From positions 682,001 through 746,000 of the forward strand of contig NOWV01000009.1 of the NCBI GenBank assembly GCA_003344405.1: DNA of 64,000 nt, written 5' to 3'. The translations under genes were made by a program, and so were the position numbers. Position 1 is the first letter of the stretch; each line of letters begins with the position of its first letter. Below, piece after piece: positions 49,723-63,600 of this stretch. The notes under the pieces were generated by a model. The model saw only the letters and a list, made by a program, of their open reading frames with translations. It was not told the DNA's origin and ran no database searches. The DNA is from Trichoplax sp. H2. Taxonomy: Eukaryota; Placozoa; Uniplacotomia; Trichoplacea.

Positions 49723-52410
49723 AGTACCCGCATATATCGTCGCAAGACCGATACTTTCATTATCAACCAAGATAATATTCATGATTAGCACATAGGATGT
49801 TGCATTTGCCAACGAAAAACTAGAACATGGAAATGTATCAATAATAATTTATTATCTCATAACGAATACGACATAGATTACGGCGTTGAACGATGGTGAT
49901 ACCAGATTTATCGACTTAGAATAGAATAATGGATACGAAAAATCAATATGTCCATAATTCTATATACTGACTCTAGGTAGCGCTTATTTTAGTGATTAGT
50001 AGTTATTTAAACTTAATCACTTACACTACTGCTTATTTTTGTTATCGACACTTTGCTTTTTATTTACAAATCGTACATGTGCGATAATATAACTTCTTAT
50101 TTTGTTAAAATTCGTAGAGCCAAGATTTGTATTGACGTTCGATCAGATATCAGATTCAGTACAGTATTATACGATAAGGCCACACAATTTTATATAGAAG
50201 CAGTAAAATTGCCTTAATAACCATGCAATAAGAATCACTAATAATATTGGTCGTTTTAAGTAATTTAATTATAAAGGATCTTCATGCTATAGACAGACAT
50301 TTTCCTTAATCATTTTAAATATTTGTACAGTACGTGATAATAAATTTAAACCTTTTGAAGTAATACTGTTGACTGCTGGATAATTATTATTTATTAAATA
50401 ATATTCTGGTGGGATGCTTGGGCTATTAAGGGAGCAGGATACGAATCTGAAGTGCTAAATGATATTAAGATATTATCCATATTATCGCTTGTAAATTTTA
50501 AAGGGTTAATAAAAATGCTATTTCCAGAATACGCCCAAGCTAACAGCGGGGGTGATGAAAGAATCTTAACCAATTCCATAACAAAAAATTTAACTTGATC
50601 TTGATTATACTGTACTTGAGATTGTAATATGACCGCTTTGTCATCTAATTAATATGTCAAATTCTAGTATGCGCAGGGCTATAATCTTTAGCTGACAAAC
50701 AAAGGCGCTCTTTGGAGTCATAACCATACGGGTATAGCGTACTTGTCCCAAACAGACACTGATATCGTAATATATATCAAACAACTCCTTTATTAAAACT
50801 AGCTCAATAACGAATCAATGATAACATGTAGCAATTAAATCATTCAGATTTGTATAATACTCAGTTTGCTGAGTGCTTCGGCGAAGTGGAAATTACAGTA
50901 TTATACTGTACAAATAATATTGCCGAATGAAATTTCTTTATCATTTCCATTTAGAAATATTTAAACGTCTATTTCTATAGTATATACTCTGAAACGGTAT
51001 GGTATTTATTACTAACCACGTGGAATTGTAATATCGAAAGTATCAGTGGTAAATAAAATTTCTCTATTCAAATCTTTAATTAAAAGATACCGATAACGTG
51101 TCAGGTCTTACAGTACACGTATTATGGCTTTAATTTATGATATAGAAACAGAGGGTCAATTAATCTATATGTACGTACTATACAGTAATATTTGTTATAC
51201 TGTAGTATGGCTAACGGTTTATCGTGTAAATCATGTTGCATTAAAAATTGTACCATGCATAGTCACACAAAAGTATCAGTCTCTCACATTTTCATTTATA
51301 GTTATTTCTATCACACGAAATTGTTCTTATAACAGATTAATGCATATTTTACTGTGAAACATTACCGTCATATAATATGTGTGATACGTACATATGCGCA
51401 TATAATTATATATTATATAATTTGATAATTGGTATTAGTTATAATAAAATTTACTGTTACTGTAATTCTCTATGGTAGTAATCTTAGATATTATTACAGT
51501 ATTTTTATCGCACCGAAATTAAGTTATACCGTCCAGGTTTCAGGATTTGATACCAACTGGTATTCGGCTAATATCTGATCAATGATCTGCACGTGTTCTG
51601 GTATCTGAATTTTTATACTTCTGCTCGAACAGTTTTGTACCATTTAAATAAAAACGAAATAAGTTACGCAACTCCTTATACGTATATTACTGCAATGCAC
51701 TAAACGAAGTGTAATTAATTACATAATACTTTGTAAAAATAAGTATGCACGATAAAATAAAATATATTATATCGCACTCATATTAGTTCAATAAATAATT
51801 ATAATTTAGTACAATATGTGTGCATTGTATTAAGAGTAAGGTGATAAATACAATCACGTACTCGTGGTATATTAGTTACGAGACTATTAACATGTGTGCA
51901 ATACGCATACAATAGCTATATTAATGATAATTATATCAGTTCAAAAATGGTAAGATATATAGGTGATACCTTTCATGAATCTCTATGAAGGTGTATACAA
52001 TTATTTCAGCTTGAAAGTAGTAATAAACCACTGTCTAAATATTTACGACTATTACCAAAAAATTTTCGAGAATTACTGAAGGTCGGGTGCATCAAGCGGA
52101 ATCGTGTAGATATGAATATAAGATGTGCATATATTTCTTACGGTGCCATATCGCTATTCACAGCATCAAGTGTTACCTTAATTAACTGTCATTTGTGCAA
52201 GAGTACCGTAAGTAATTCGATATAGAAAAACATGACAATCTAATAGATAGATACGATATCATCGTGATTATATTTTTACAATTATTTTAGTGGAATCAGA
52301 TCTTGTAACAATCGAATAAATCGCTTTAATATATGGCAGAAATACATATAATATATAAGTTATACATATATATATATATATAGATATATACTTCTATTTT
52401 TAAGATCAAG
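49723..52410. other. convergent intergenic region DEG-ENaC / Myb-SANT gene
   Basis: No gene or RNA seen. Frames at 50394-50579 (-) and 51124-51357 (+) are unrecognised. Isolated pentamer copies lie near 50158, 50328 and 50902. An AT-dinucleotide tract occurs at 52364-52392, just after the stop of the minus-strand gene. Confidence 0.5.
52364..52392. repeat. (TA)n tract
   Basis: Alternating TA over about 28 bp with one GA interruption. A similar tract lies at 53039-53060 in the intron of the adjacent gene. Confidence 0.8.
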
Positions 52411-54140
52411 TTAACCGGCTTTGTCTAGTAACTTCAGCATTTTGCTCTGTATATTGTTAGATTCTTGTTGTAGCTCAATCAAACGATTTAATGCTGTCAT
52501 TTGGTCATTGTGAATTTTGGATAACGATAAATTAAAGTCTTGTTGCATTTTAAGTAAATTTTCCAATACGTCGTCGACTTCTAGATTTCTTTTTCTTTTC
52601 CTAGAAAGACTCAATAACTGTCTATTTTCTGCCTTGTTAAGTAAGCGCATTCTTGCCAAATGTTCGTCATGTTCACCTCTAATACTATCTTTAGGGTCGT
52701 TCATAGAAACTCGTTCATTATCACGAGTCATGTCGGCAAAGAGAGGAATAGATTGATGAATGTCGTGCGTTACGTTATTGGTTTCGATTTTATCTAAGGA
52801 TATATTATTCGTTAAGATCTTATCTTGTTCAGATTCTGAAAAATGGATTACTGAATTAAAAATTTCTTCAATTGGGCAAAAGAACGGCCACAGTAGGCTG
52901 ACATCCGCATGAGAAATCGCGCCAGATTGTAGTTTGCGTTGTAGTTTTCTAGTTTAATCAATAAGTTACGCGGAGAAGAGTTAAGTATCAGGTATCCTAC
53001 CTGCTACACAATGTCGTATAAAGTGATGCACGGGTAATACATATATATATATATATATAAGAAATATACGTCATGAAAGATGTATTGTTGAACGCTATTG
53101 TAGAGTGCGGGCAGTAAGAACTATTTAATGTTGTACCGAATTATCACTTTCGAAATTAGCCACTATCCGAAATAGCATCTTTTTCGGAAATTGGCAAATT
53201 TTGGAACTAATCATATTACGATATACAGCTTTGACTAGTGAAATGTAACTACAAAATAGTTACTATGTCCAAAACAATTCATTATCATCTCTGTAGAAAA
53301 TAAAACAAGAAGATACTTGTTTGGTCTAATCATAAACGTTGTGGTACTGTATTGTTACGATTGTTATTATTCTATGGTACTAAATTTACTACTGACTTCA
53401 TATGAGTGAAAAAAATTATCAATGCATGATTGCATCAATGACATATCAAAAAATACTATTCAATGTAGTAAATTGAGAAGTGCATTGTGCTCAGTGTGAT
53501 CATCGGATTATGCAGCCTGCACATTTCACAGTATATAAGACGATGATATAAACGAGATGATTTAAAAACAATCCGTTGTTTAAACAACGTCTAATCGACT
53601 TTCCCAGTGTTTTTAAAATGGCTATAGTACCTTTAAGATGAGTGATAGCAGTAATCGAAGGCATATAAAATTTAATATCGATGCAGTAAAACTATGCCGA
53701 TAGAACAGCAGTATCGTCAATCAATATTGCTGTATGTCCACTTCTATTTTTGTAATCCATGCTACGATGACTATGATTTCATTTGTGCAGATACTGTAAA
53801 TCGAGCTGTGATGAAAATGCGTCTTGTAGAGACTTGTACTATTCTTTAGTTCCTGACTATATCATTCTAAGCAGTTACATAAATGCAAAGCTATTGATTG
53901 CAATGTAGCTATTTTAAGCACTTACCGATATTGTTGTGTTAAATTATTGATTTTGAAGTGTATAATCTGTGAATCTCGATCGTAGCCAAGTTTATGCATT
54001 TCTTCTGATATGACATTGAATACGTGATGGTTCCTTTTAAGGCTCTTTAGTTCTATTACCTTACTTTTCCAGATAGCGATCAGGCATTTAGTCTCTTCAT
54101 ATGAAAAATTTTCACTTCTCTTCTTCCTATCTGAGGACAT
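52411..54140 (-). CDS. Myb/SANT-like (trihelix, MSANTD-type) DNA-binding protein with C-terminal coiled coil
   Basis: Two exons, 54140-53926 and 52948-52411, give 250 aa with matching phases. Residues about 10-75 form a Myb/SANT-like helix-turn-helix (FSYEETKCLIAIWKSKVIEL ... FNVISEEMHKLGYDRDSQII ... NNLTQQYRKLQRKL), followed by WPFFCPIEEIF, a segment that follows this domain in many animal MSANTD-type proteins. A linker with acidic and polar residues leads to a basic patch (SLSRKRKR, likely nuclear signal) and a C-terminal coiled coil (ENLLKMQQDFNLSLSKIHND ... LIELQQESNNIQSKMLKLL). The frame is open further upstream to 54212, but MSSDRKKRSENFSYEE at 54140 is the more natural start. Such proteins are transcription factors or domesticated partners of Harbinger-type transposons; which applies here is unknown. 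Confidence 0.88.
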
Positions 54141-54374
54141 TGTAGCTGGAAAATGCGAATTAATTCTAATGCTATACCACACTTTGAATGTAAAATTAAA
54201 ATTCAGTGTCACTGACCACTTTGCCTGAATTAATTATAGACTATAGTGTACACTACTTTAAGCGACGATCGAGTTCTTTCAAAACCTTTTTATTTACTGC
54301 AGCGTTGACTATTCACAGTATTATTCAACACTTCAAGTTGGGAAATTGCTTCATCAGTACTGTAATAACAATAT

Positions 54375-55036
54375 TACTATAGTAGTACAGTACAGTATAA
54401 TTATGCGTGTGCTGTGCATGCGTATGCCACTACCTGATTTTATAGTCTTTACTGTTTAAACTGTTTACAGTACAGTACTGTAAAGTATTCATTCTGTACA
54501 GTGCTGTACGTACAGTACTGTACTGTACAGTGTACAGTACCGTACAGCATCAGGTTGATAGTACGTACTGTGTTTGGTCCATAAAAGTTCTTACTGTACA
54601 GTATGTAGAATTTTAAGCTGAAGCTGTTTTACTGGCGGATTAGACGGACACTGGACAGTTTCAGATAAATATTCTTAGTAAGAACTTTATGTACGGTACT
54701 GTACTGTACTGTACTGTAAACTGTTGTTACAAAAGAAGCCATGCTTAAACTGTACTGTACTGTACACTGTACACTGTACAGTAGGCCCAGCCATAATAAC
54801 CCCGATTATTCAGATACTCAGCGTAAATAGCTTAAACGATGATACATTATTCTAAGAGTCTAAGGCATTTACGCTGAGTATCTGAGTAATCGGGGTTATT
54901 TACAGTGTACAACTGTACACCCGAGAACCTGTATTCATACTGTACAGTACTGTACTGTACTGTACACTGTACAGTACGCTACAGTAGTGCATACCGTGTA
55001 CAGTACAGACAGTACAGTACATTACAGTACAGTACT
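54375..55036. repeat. longest TACTG/CAGTA palindrome cluster
   Basis: Patches at 54385-54399, 54466-54484, 54495-54546, 54594-54605, 54691-54720, 54751-54783, 54939-54978 and 54996-55037. The patch at 54495-54546 switches strand at least four times in 50 bp, which would allow several alternative hairpins. The cluster starts about 230 bp from the Myb/SANT start codon. Confidence 0.9.
54795..54900. mobile_element. foldback element with 34-bp inverted arms inside the pentamer cluster
   Basis: Left arm 54795-54828 (AATAACCCCGATTATTCAGA...) and right arm 54867-54900 are reverse complements at 33 of 34 positions, around a 38-bp loop. Near-identical arms mean a young or conserved structure. A pentamer-type palindrome lies on each side. 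It differs in sequence from the foldback at 35483-35583 but has the same size and setting. Confidence 0.85.
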
Positions 55037-55424
55037 GGACTGTACTCTGAGTTTTTACACACGACTGTTCTGTTCACTTCTGTACAGTGTACGTACACTA
55101 CTGTAGTTACACATACTCATAAACAATCCTGCTAGTGTTAACAACTTGTGAAATAATTCATTTTTTTACTGTATTCATCATCATAGTCAAAGTGTACAAC
55201 CAACGATTGCAGACACTGGGAAACCCCTATGATATCCTCACTATGAAATATGAGTAAACTACAAAGGTAAGATTGAGTTTTATAATCCGATAGTTGATTA
55301 TTATTTATATTTATTTATACATTAATACCATATATTGTACGGACAGTTTCTTCAAATTTCCTTTAATTCACATCACACTTAGGTGTATCGCGATCTCAAC
55401 TACAGCAATACTCAACTACTGTAC

Positions 55425-55492
55425 CTACTGTATACTATACAGTACTATACTATATAGTCTATACTGTACACTTGCACTGTACAGTACTGTAA
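55425..55492. repeat. TACTG/CAGTA palindrome patch
   Basis: Contains TACTGTATACTATACAGTAC and CACTGTACAGTACTGTA, with decayed copies between. Confidence 0.75.
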
Positions 55493-57640
55493 AACGTAGG
55501 ATACGATATACAGCACTGTGTAGCTGCATTATTAATTTAACGGTAAAAGAAATACATTCGAATAGCAATCCTAATCATAACATTGTCATTTACCGCATTG
55601 TAAAGCAAAATTGAAGAGCCTAACTAGAGGAAATTGATTATCTTATGCTTTGCAAGTCACGGCACCAGACGAATGACAAGAAATTTTTTGCAACACTTCA
55701 CGATTTATGATACGATTTGACCCCTCAGCCTTCAGCCGACTGTATATCTTGCAATACATTCTGGCTGCCGTAGGGCACTTGGAGTGTAACTTAACGCCTC
55801 ATTTTTCGTCTTTTTATACACTTCATGCTCAGCAACACATTCCATTTAGAAATCAGGTTACATTTTTGTGGCGGGTGGAATAGTAGTCAATTGAAATTAA
55901 TTTTTAAATTTAATGTAGTACAAGATCTACTATACTGTACTCTGTCATGGTAACATAAATTTCAAGTTTCAGCTCGTTGACAGCATTTCATAATCGTTGA
56001 TAGCGGTGGGCTTACACTATATAATAATAGGTATACAACATTAACAGGTTAAGGCATGGATTACTACTGTAAATTCTAAGTAATCAACGGTTAACAGTTC
56101 AGTAAATTTGTTGTCACTCTGTAGGATGAGAGAGTATTTATAATTATTAGATCACCGTCAAGCTGCAGAGTGCGGACAGTTCTTACAGCTCTTTTCTGAA
56201 AGATGAATCAATGCACTTAACAGTGACGGTAGAATACTGTATAAAAGTTGCGCAATTCTGTAAACTAACGTAAAGGGATACTGTTACTTAATGGATATCT
56301 AATATGACAATAAAATATACCATTATGGAACCATGGTGAAACTGCCATTCTCTGTGCATGCAGAACTGATTGTATGGCACTGTGTAGTAATCTTGGAGCT
56401 AACGATGCTGCGAAAGAGTCGCTTATTAGTATTTCAATACTAATATTGTTTAAACGTTAATAACGGTAAAATAAAATGATCATTACTGAGAACGTCAACA
56501 TCGTAACAAGGCTTTATCTCAATAAATTCGTGTTGAATTTGCTATGGCCAATAATTATAATTAATTTAGATATGAATGACACAGGACTGAATTTGGGCTA
56601 GGATCGTAAATTGTTTAATAAATTATATATAATGTCAGAGTCTGAATCTGATCGTCTGCACCGCATAATTTACGGATTCTACTGATTTAGAATATTCGAA
56701 TATACAGTACTGTGCAGTACATAAACAACATGTAGATTGACGCGATAGTTGATTAATAATTTTAAAAAATACGAAGGACTACACAGATATCACTATAATA
56801 GCTGTAAATTGCAATAATAATTTTATTCATGTTTATCAATATTGATGTTATACAAGTATTTTTACTGTGGACATGCTATTGTTAGAGTAAAAAGTTACAG
56901 AAAGTGCTTTACGGTTACTGTATGTAATGTTATAGATTCGTTAATGAAAGAGATAGATCACGAACAGGTGCGTGTACGCTTGTTAATAAGGATATCAGTG
57001 CGTTATTCAGAGTCAAAGCGAAGAATAGATGTCGGGGAAGGTTCGATGACTCAATAATAAATGAATATATTTATAATTTGATAACATGTACTGCACAATC
57101 GAAGAACATACGCGTGCATACTTATATATCGTGCACTCATGCATAAATTAACTAAAGAAATGCAGAGCATACCAGAGTTATCCGCATTGGTTACAGAACC
57201 ATAATATTACTGTATACTGTACCTCAAGGCTAGGTGTAAATCAAGGTAGCTTGTTTTAAATTTATATCGTTGAATTTAACATTTAAATTTAAAATGATTA
57301 CTATACGATAAGCATATGCAATCACTATGCTTCATACATTTGCAGCCTCAGATATTCGGTTTGTAGACTGAAATAAGTTAGTAAAGATTTATATAACATA
57401 GAGTCTCTGAAATATCTTCAACTGATCGCATGACCATAAGTATTCCTAATTTTAATAAACGTCAAATAGTCAAGACATTATTGGAAGCATACAGTGATCA
57501 CGTTTTGTGTGTAGCACAGCGATAGAGGATACTTTGTACATGAAGATGGACAACCTCAAACTCTAGTATTCATTTGATATCTGCTGAAATATTAAAGTTT
57601 TTTATATTAACTTATAAAATATCTCCTTTCGTATTCTTAG

Positions 57641-60600
57641 CACAACGTCAAAGATCGAGAGTTTGATAGAGACGTTAGAAAAGTTAATTCACCATAGCGA
57701 AAAAAATTTGGATCACATTCGCTATGTGACTTTGAAGATTAAGCAAACTCTTGCCACGCAAGGTACAGGTTATTTAAATTTAGCTTAGCTCTTGCTCTTT
57801 AATATGCTAAAACGTCGTTTACTAAACTTACGGGTTACAATCACTGTCAATTAATTATAGTAGATAGTGATAACTATTTAGAAGCTTTGATTTATCCTAC
57901 AAATAAGCCTTACTAGTATAGAGTGTTGTTAGTTAGTGATTAGGACTAGAGCTTCTACTAACAATTCGTCTGTTGTACTATAGCGAATGTGAGTGTATGT
58001 GCTATATACAATACTACAAGTATGTAGTCTATGCATTTTACTGCAGTGATCTTATATGATTTTATGATTGTGTAATATATTCTACAGATCAATAACACTG
58101 ATCCAGGAGGCAAATAGAATACTGTAGAGGCATACTACAAATGATAATCTATTGAATATAGAAGTACTGTGGAAGCAGAATAGATTTCCTAAACATTAAT
58201 AATTAATTTTACTAAGTAGTCGCAGCGATTCGTGTATTCAGTACCTAATGTTATATTCTAAGAAATATCTACCGATACTATTTTATTATACAATATTTTT
58301 GGATGGTAAAGTTGAACATATGAATGCTGATCTCTCATAAATATAGAAAAGGCACGGAAAAAATTACTTGAAGATTCCGATTACATTCCAGTTTTGTTAG
58401 TGACTTTACAGGTACTATCTTTCAAGCTTGTACACTTATTGTATATCTATAATCTGCAAGTAAAGGATAATTAACATATGAGAATGCATACAATCGTTTT
58501 TATTATTAGGGTATCATATCTAAGTAGTATGTAAAACACGTTTCTTAGTTATGTACATGTACTTATCCAACTGCTGCATGTGTACGTGTTCAGGTCAGTA
58601 TTTACTGTAACTTGTTTATTAAAAGTAGCCATGTTGCCGTAAAGCTACTTTAGTTAGTTAGGGTTTCGTAGAAATTATTTTTAGTTCACCACCCGCAAAT
58701 TTTCTGGTTATTATTTTGACCCTGTATTAGTTACTAATATTTGGTAGCCCGGTAGCTCCTTGTTTTACGTAATGTGAAACGTATTGCGTGTGAAACGTTG
58801 ATAATCTTTATACAATAGACCCTAGCTTCTATTGTACAGCATTTGTATTTGTTATGATTTACTTCGAGGGGGTACGAAAGTATATCAACTATAATGTCTA
58901 TTTGTCGACAAAATATATATAGACCGTTCTGGATACTCAAGTATTGGTAAATATTGCCTCTTCCATCGATGAATTGTTGGTCTTTGGTACGTGAAATTCA
59001 TGATTTTAGGTTTTATATTTCTATTACTCTGTAGATCGTGAACATTTACTGGAGTTATTTACGCGTGTAATTCTTTGACTATCTATCAACCACATAGGGA
59101 AGCGGCCAATTTCGACATTGCTTGCTCGACAAGTTACGATAACACAAGTCCTTATTGATAGTTTAGTTAAGGCGTCTAAGTTTAGTTCTCAGGATGAGGT
59201 TGTTATAATCCTTGTAACATTACTATCTAAACTTGGAGCTAAAGGTATGATTCTGCTGCTAATCGAGGATCTCTTTTATTATATTTTGTATTCTGTTTAC
59301 TGTTTACATTTACGTACACTTAACTGGCATTGTCAACAATTAATATCCATTGTGATTTTTCGGTAACTAGATAAGAAAATTGCTATGAAGGCCCGACTAT
59401 CAGGATTATTGGATGTGTTAGCGAATCTACTGAAACAAAATACTACTAATTATAAACTTCTTCAGCCGACATTGCAGCTCGTCAAGCTGCTAGCAACTAA
59501 ATGTGCGTTCACAATTTATGTATTTTGAAGGTTGCAACAGGAATTCATAGGAATTTATATTTTTTGTAGCATTAAACTTGATTGCATTAGGTAAAGCAGG
59601 AACAATTACTGCATTATTGCGAATAATATCGGGTTGTGGTAATCGTCATATATTAACTTTAAGGTTAATATTAGCTATTTCTAATATCTATGTAAATATT
59701 TAGCCAGTTTTATTTTTATTGACCTTTCAATATTACATCTGTCAAATTTATTTAGATCATGTCTCACAGTAATGTCGCGATTGGTGCAAAATAGTAAGAT
59801 ATAAACACGCAGCTACAATTATTTGCTGATATTGATACTGATAGTTCTTATTTATGATAGAAAACAATGCTACTATAACAGTCAATCAAAGTGGCGTAAC
59901 CACAGTAATAGATTTGGCGATCAGCTGGCACAAAGTTGACGTTAGAAATAAGCAAATATCATTACGCAAATCTATTTTGACAATATTAAAAAGTTTAACC
60001 TTTACAAGTAAGTTTTGCTTTTACCTCAAGTGTTAAATATTATTTCTGCAACAAGCTATTTGTTTAATCTCAATTAAAGGAACTGGTAAACGAAAATTTG
60101 AAGAGTGTAATGGTTTTCGCATTGTATACCAGTTGTGTAAAGAGTATTGCGAAAGTAAGATAGAACTTCATGTATTCAAGTAAATATCTTGTAATTATGT
60201 CGGACATATTAAAATTTAGAATTTAAATTTATTTCATTTCCTATTTAGACAAGGGCCTAGACAGTTTAATAACCATTGGTACTCAAATATTACGTCGCTG
60301 TTATCCTGAAGTTAGTCTACCGGTGGCAAACCTAAACAGTCCGATACAATTTAATCTTGATGCTAATAATTTAAATGCGACTAAGCTTCCAACTGTACAT
60401 GGTGAGCGTAATGATTACCTTCAAGTTAATACAAGCATTTAGTGAAATGGGTTATGATTAATTTCATATTACGTAATTACTTGTTTATAATTTGATGTTA
60501 ATACGTAGGTGAACAATATATGGATCACAACAGCGGGCAAGATAATGGTAATGAATACAGTCCTTCGGATAGTGATGGAGATTATGAAGACGCAGATACT

Positions 60601-63600
60601 GGTGTTTCTTGTCAACCCTCAGATAACGATGACGTCGAAGGATTACAGGGAAATGAGCAAGGAATTCCTAAAATAACTAGGTCGGAGGAAGACTTAAGAG
60701 CATCGTATCAAGCGTTCTTTCCTGAAATAGAATTGATGAATGTGAGTAACAATGTTTCATAAATTTATTCGGGAGTAATTCTCTCTCGACTAAGCCTGCA
60801 ACTAGCCGACATAAAAGTAGATAACAATGTCAACTACTCAATTCTCTTTCTTTTCAGCTGAATGATAACCAATTGAATGATCCTTTGAATTTAATTGCTG
60901 TAGGAAATCTAGCTAAATTGAAATTTTTGTCTTAAGTACAATATATACACATTAAGAATATTAATAGATATTTTATACAGGGTATCCATAATAATATAGG
61001 AGACCCGATTAGAAACGTAGAAAACTCTTCAAAAGATGATATTGCCACTGCTAGTGATCGTACAAGTTCTTCAAGTTCTAAGGAATCAGAACGCTCTACT
61101 ATGGATGACTACATGAAACAACAGAATCTAAAATTAGGGTATCTTTATCTTGCAGTGATACCGTGATAAATATTAAATGTCATTGACTGCTCTGGCACTT
61201 TAATAATAATGATTTATTTTCATTTCAAGATATGTAAATTTTGAAGGTTATATTTTACGCGGAGGTAAAAGAAATATTGTCAATGAGTCATTAACTACAA
61301 AGAGTGTGGTACCATTTACAGAAATACCTATGCCTGAGTTGTTTGGACATTCGTCGCCGGAGTCACTAGAGCCATTAGTTGAAAGAAAAAATAGTATGCA
61401 AAGGTTAGGAATGTCAATGATACTCGTGGAATGCTTCATGACTCAACAATAGTGACGTATAATCTCTTTTTAAATGTAAATTTGTATATGTTGTTACAGA
61501 AACAAAATATTATCAGATATTGAACGCGTTATTTTCCCCGGAAAGATTATGAGTGATGTTGTTTATGATCTTGATATCGAAATAAGAAGTAAATCTAAAG
61601 CAAATATTCAAGAATCGACTAAAAATTTTGAGCTAAGGTAAGCTGATCAAATGAGATATCGAAGACATGGAGTATTCTTTTTTATTGACGAAGAAATTCG
61701 TATATCACCACTTCAATACTACAGACAAAATCAAACAGAGATTCCCCCACTCAGTTTTAACTCTCGATTTGAATGCGGAAATCTTAGGAAAGTGATAAGG
61801 GTATGAAAAATTCGTCATGGCTTTGAGGGTGACAGTTATGTTTGATTTATTGTTAACAATTAAAGGCTTTTTATTTAAAATTATAGGTAAGACCGCAGGA
61901 ATATGATATTCTGCTCAACCCAGATATAAATACAAAACAGCACCATCAATGGTTTTATTTCGAGGTTAGGTGTATGTTCTTGTGTTAAACTGTATTGTTA
62001 AAAAAGTTTTTAAGACGCTGTCATAAACCAAAAAATTAAATATTATAGATAAGAAATATGCTCAAGGGCATTCGATATCAATTCAACATTATTAACTGTA
62101 TCAAGAAAAATAGCCAATTTAATTATGGTGAGTAAAACTATAGTAGCAAATAAATTTTATATTCGATATTGGCTCAGGCTATCATGTTTACTATTCTTTT
62201 TCCGTAATTCTGAAAGGAATGCAACCTGTATTTTATTCGGCCTATGACGCTATCAATAAAGGCGTCGGTTGGATCAGATTGGGAAGTAATATCTGCTATT
62301 ATAAAAATCACTTTCCTCGTAGCATTGCTGCAGGAGGTGGTGGCATGAAATCATATTATACGATGAGTTTTGCAATTGACTTCCCACATAGCGATGATAC
62401 CTGCTTTTTAGCATATCATTTTCCATATACGTATTCTACCATGAAGGTATAAACTTGCACAGTTTTAAAGTTTTTTGTGTAAGGTGAAGGAAAAATCAGC
62501 TACTCGATCTAGGTTAATGATCGACGGTATTTGTATTTAGGTACATTTAGAACATATTCGAAACGTTGCTGATAATAACTCCATTTACTTCAAATGTCAA
62601 GAGCTTTGTTTAACTCTAAACGGCAATGTTTGTAACTTGATGACCATTACAAATAGTCCGAATAAAGAAAGACTTAATGATGACAAATATGTTCCTGTGG
62701 GTATGTAATGTTTAGACGTGCAAATAATCTTACTTTAATTTCTTTTTCATGATTGAAAACTGATGTAATGTTTTCGCCTGATCAATGCTATAGAGAGAAG
62801 ACCTTACATATTTCTTTCTGCTAGAGTACATCCAGGCGAAAGCAATTCGAGCTGGATTATGAAAGGTAATTTTTCTAGAATGTTGCAAGTTGTAATGAAA
62901 TTCCTAATGCTGGCATTACGGTATTATTGTAATTATTGCAGGCTTACTTGATTTCATTACGAGCGATGATGATTGTGCGATACAACTTAGAGAGAGTTAT
63001 ATCTTCAAGATAATTCCTATGCTAAATCCTGATGGAGTTGTTAACGGATGGTAAGTAATCATTCTATAGATTGCATACTAAGATTTTTCTTCACATTTTT
63101 TGCACGTAATACTTACGTCTCTTGTAAAATTCATGAAATAGCCACCGATGTTCACTTTCGGGTCATGATTTAAACCGATGTTGGATATCGCCCGATCCAC
63201 GAATACATCCCACTATTTATCATACGAAGGGACTAATACAGTACATGGTCACTATTGGTAAATCACCTCTGGTAAGTTGGAAAGTGGCTTGCTTATTTAC
63301 GTCTATAGCATACTAATCAATTCCTATACACCTAGCTATGTATTGTTACTATTATTGTCGATAATTGCTACTGTATCGTAAACATGTTCTGGTATCTCCT
63401 ATCAATTGCGGTGCAATGTTGTAACTATTTGTGGTTATTTAACACTGTAGATATTTTGTGATTTTCATGGGCATTCTCGTAGAAAGAATATTTTTACATA
63501 TGCTTGTTATCCATATACGAATACTAATCATCGAGCTGAGGATCAAATGCTTCGAGTTAGTACTTACGGCTGTTGTCTTCACTATTTAATGCCATCTTAT

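Larger units (their letters stand above)
54141..57640. promoter_or_regulatory. divergent intergenic region Myb-SANT / AGTPBP1
   Basis: Head-to-head region of 3.5 kb. It carries the longest pentamer/GTAC cluster of the window (54375-55036, with more at 55425-55492) and an embedded foldback element. The AGTPBP1 start-codon exon should lie here but I could not identify it. Open frames 54905-55135 and 55294-55614 are largely made of repeat; 56842-57057 is unrecognised. Confidence 0.5.

Noticed and set aside
25155-55492. CRISPR-like or satellite array interpretation of the pentamer clusters
   Set aside because: Repeat units are only 5 bp, there are no unique equal-length spacers, and the genome is eukaryotic. 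Satellite DNA would also be expected in longer, uniform arrays.
54905-55614. Two plus-strand open frames of 76 and 106 codons
   Set aside because: Mostly repeat-derived Cys/Thr/Tyr/Val peptide; not protein-like.
56842-57057. 71-codon plus-strand frame as the missing AGTPBP1 first exon
   Set aside because: The peptide has no similarity to the family N-terminus and I found no donor giving the required two-base phase.
60155-60179. Extension of the AGTPBP1 exon to a donor at 60178
   Set aside because: Using that donor puts the next exon out of frame with a stop. The donor GTAAGA at 60155 keeps frame and restores similarity (CENKGLDSLI).
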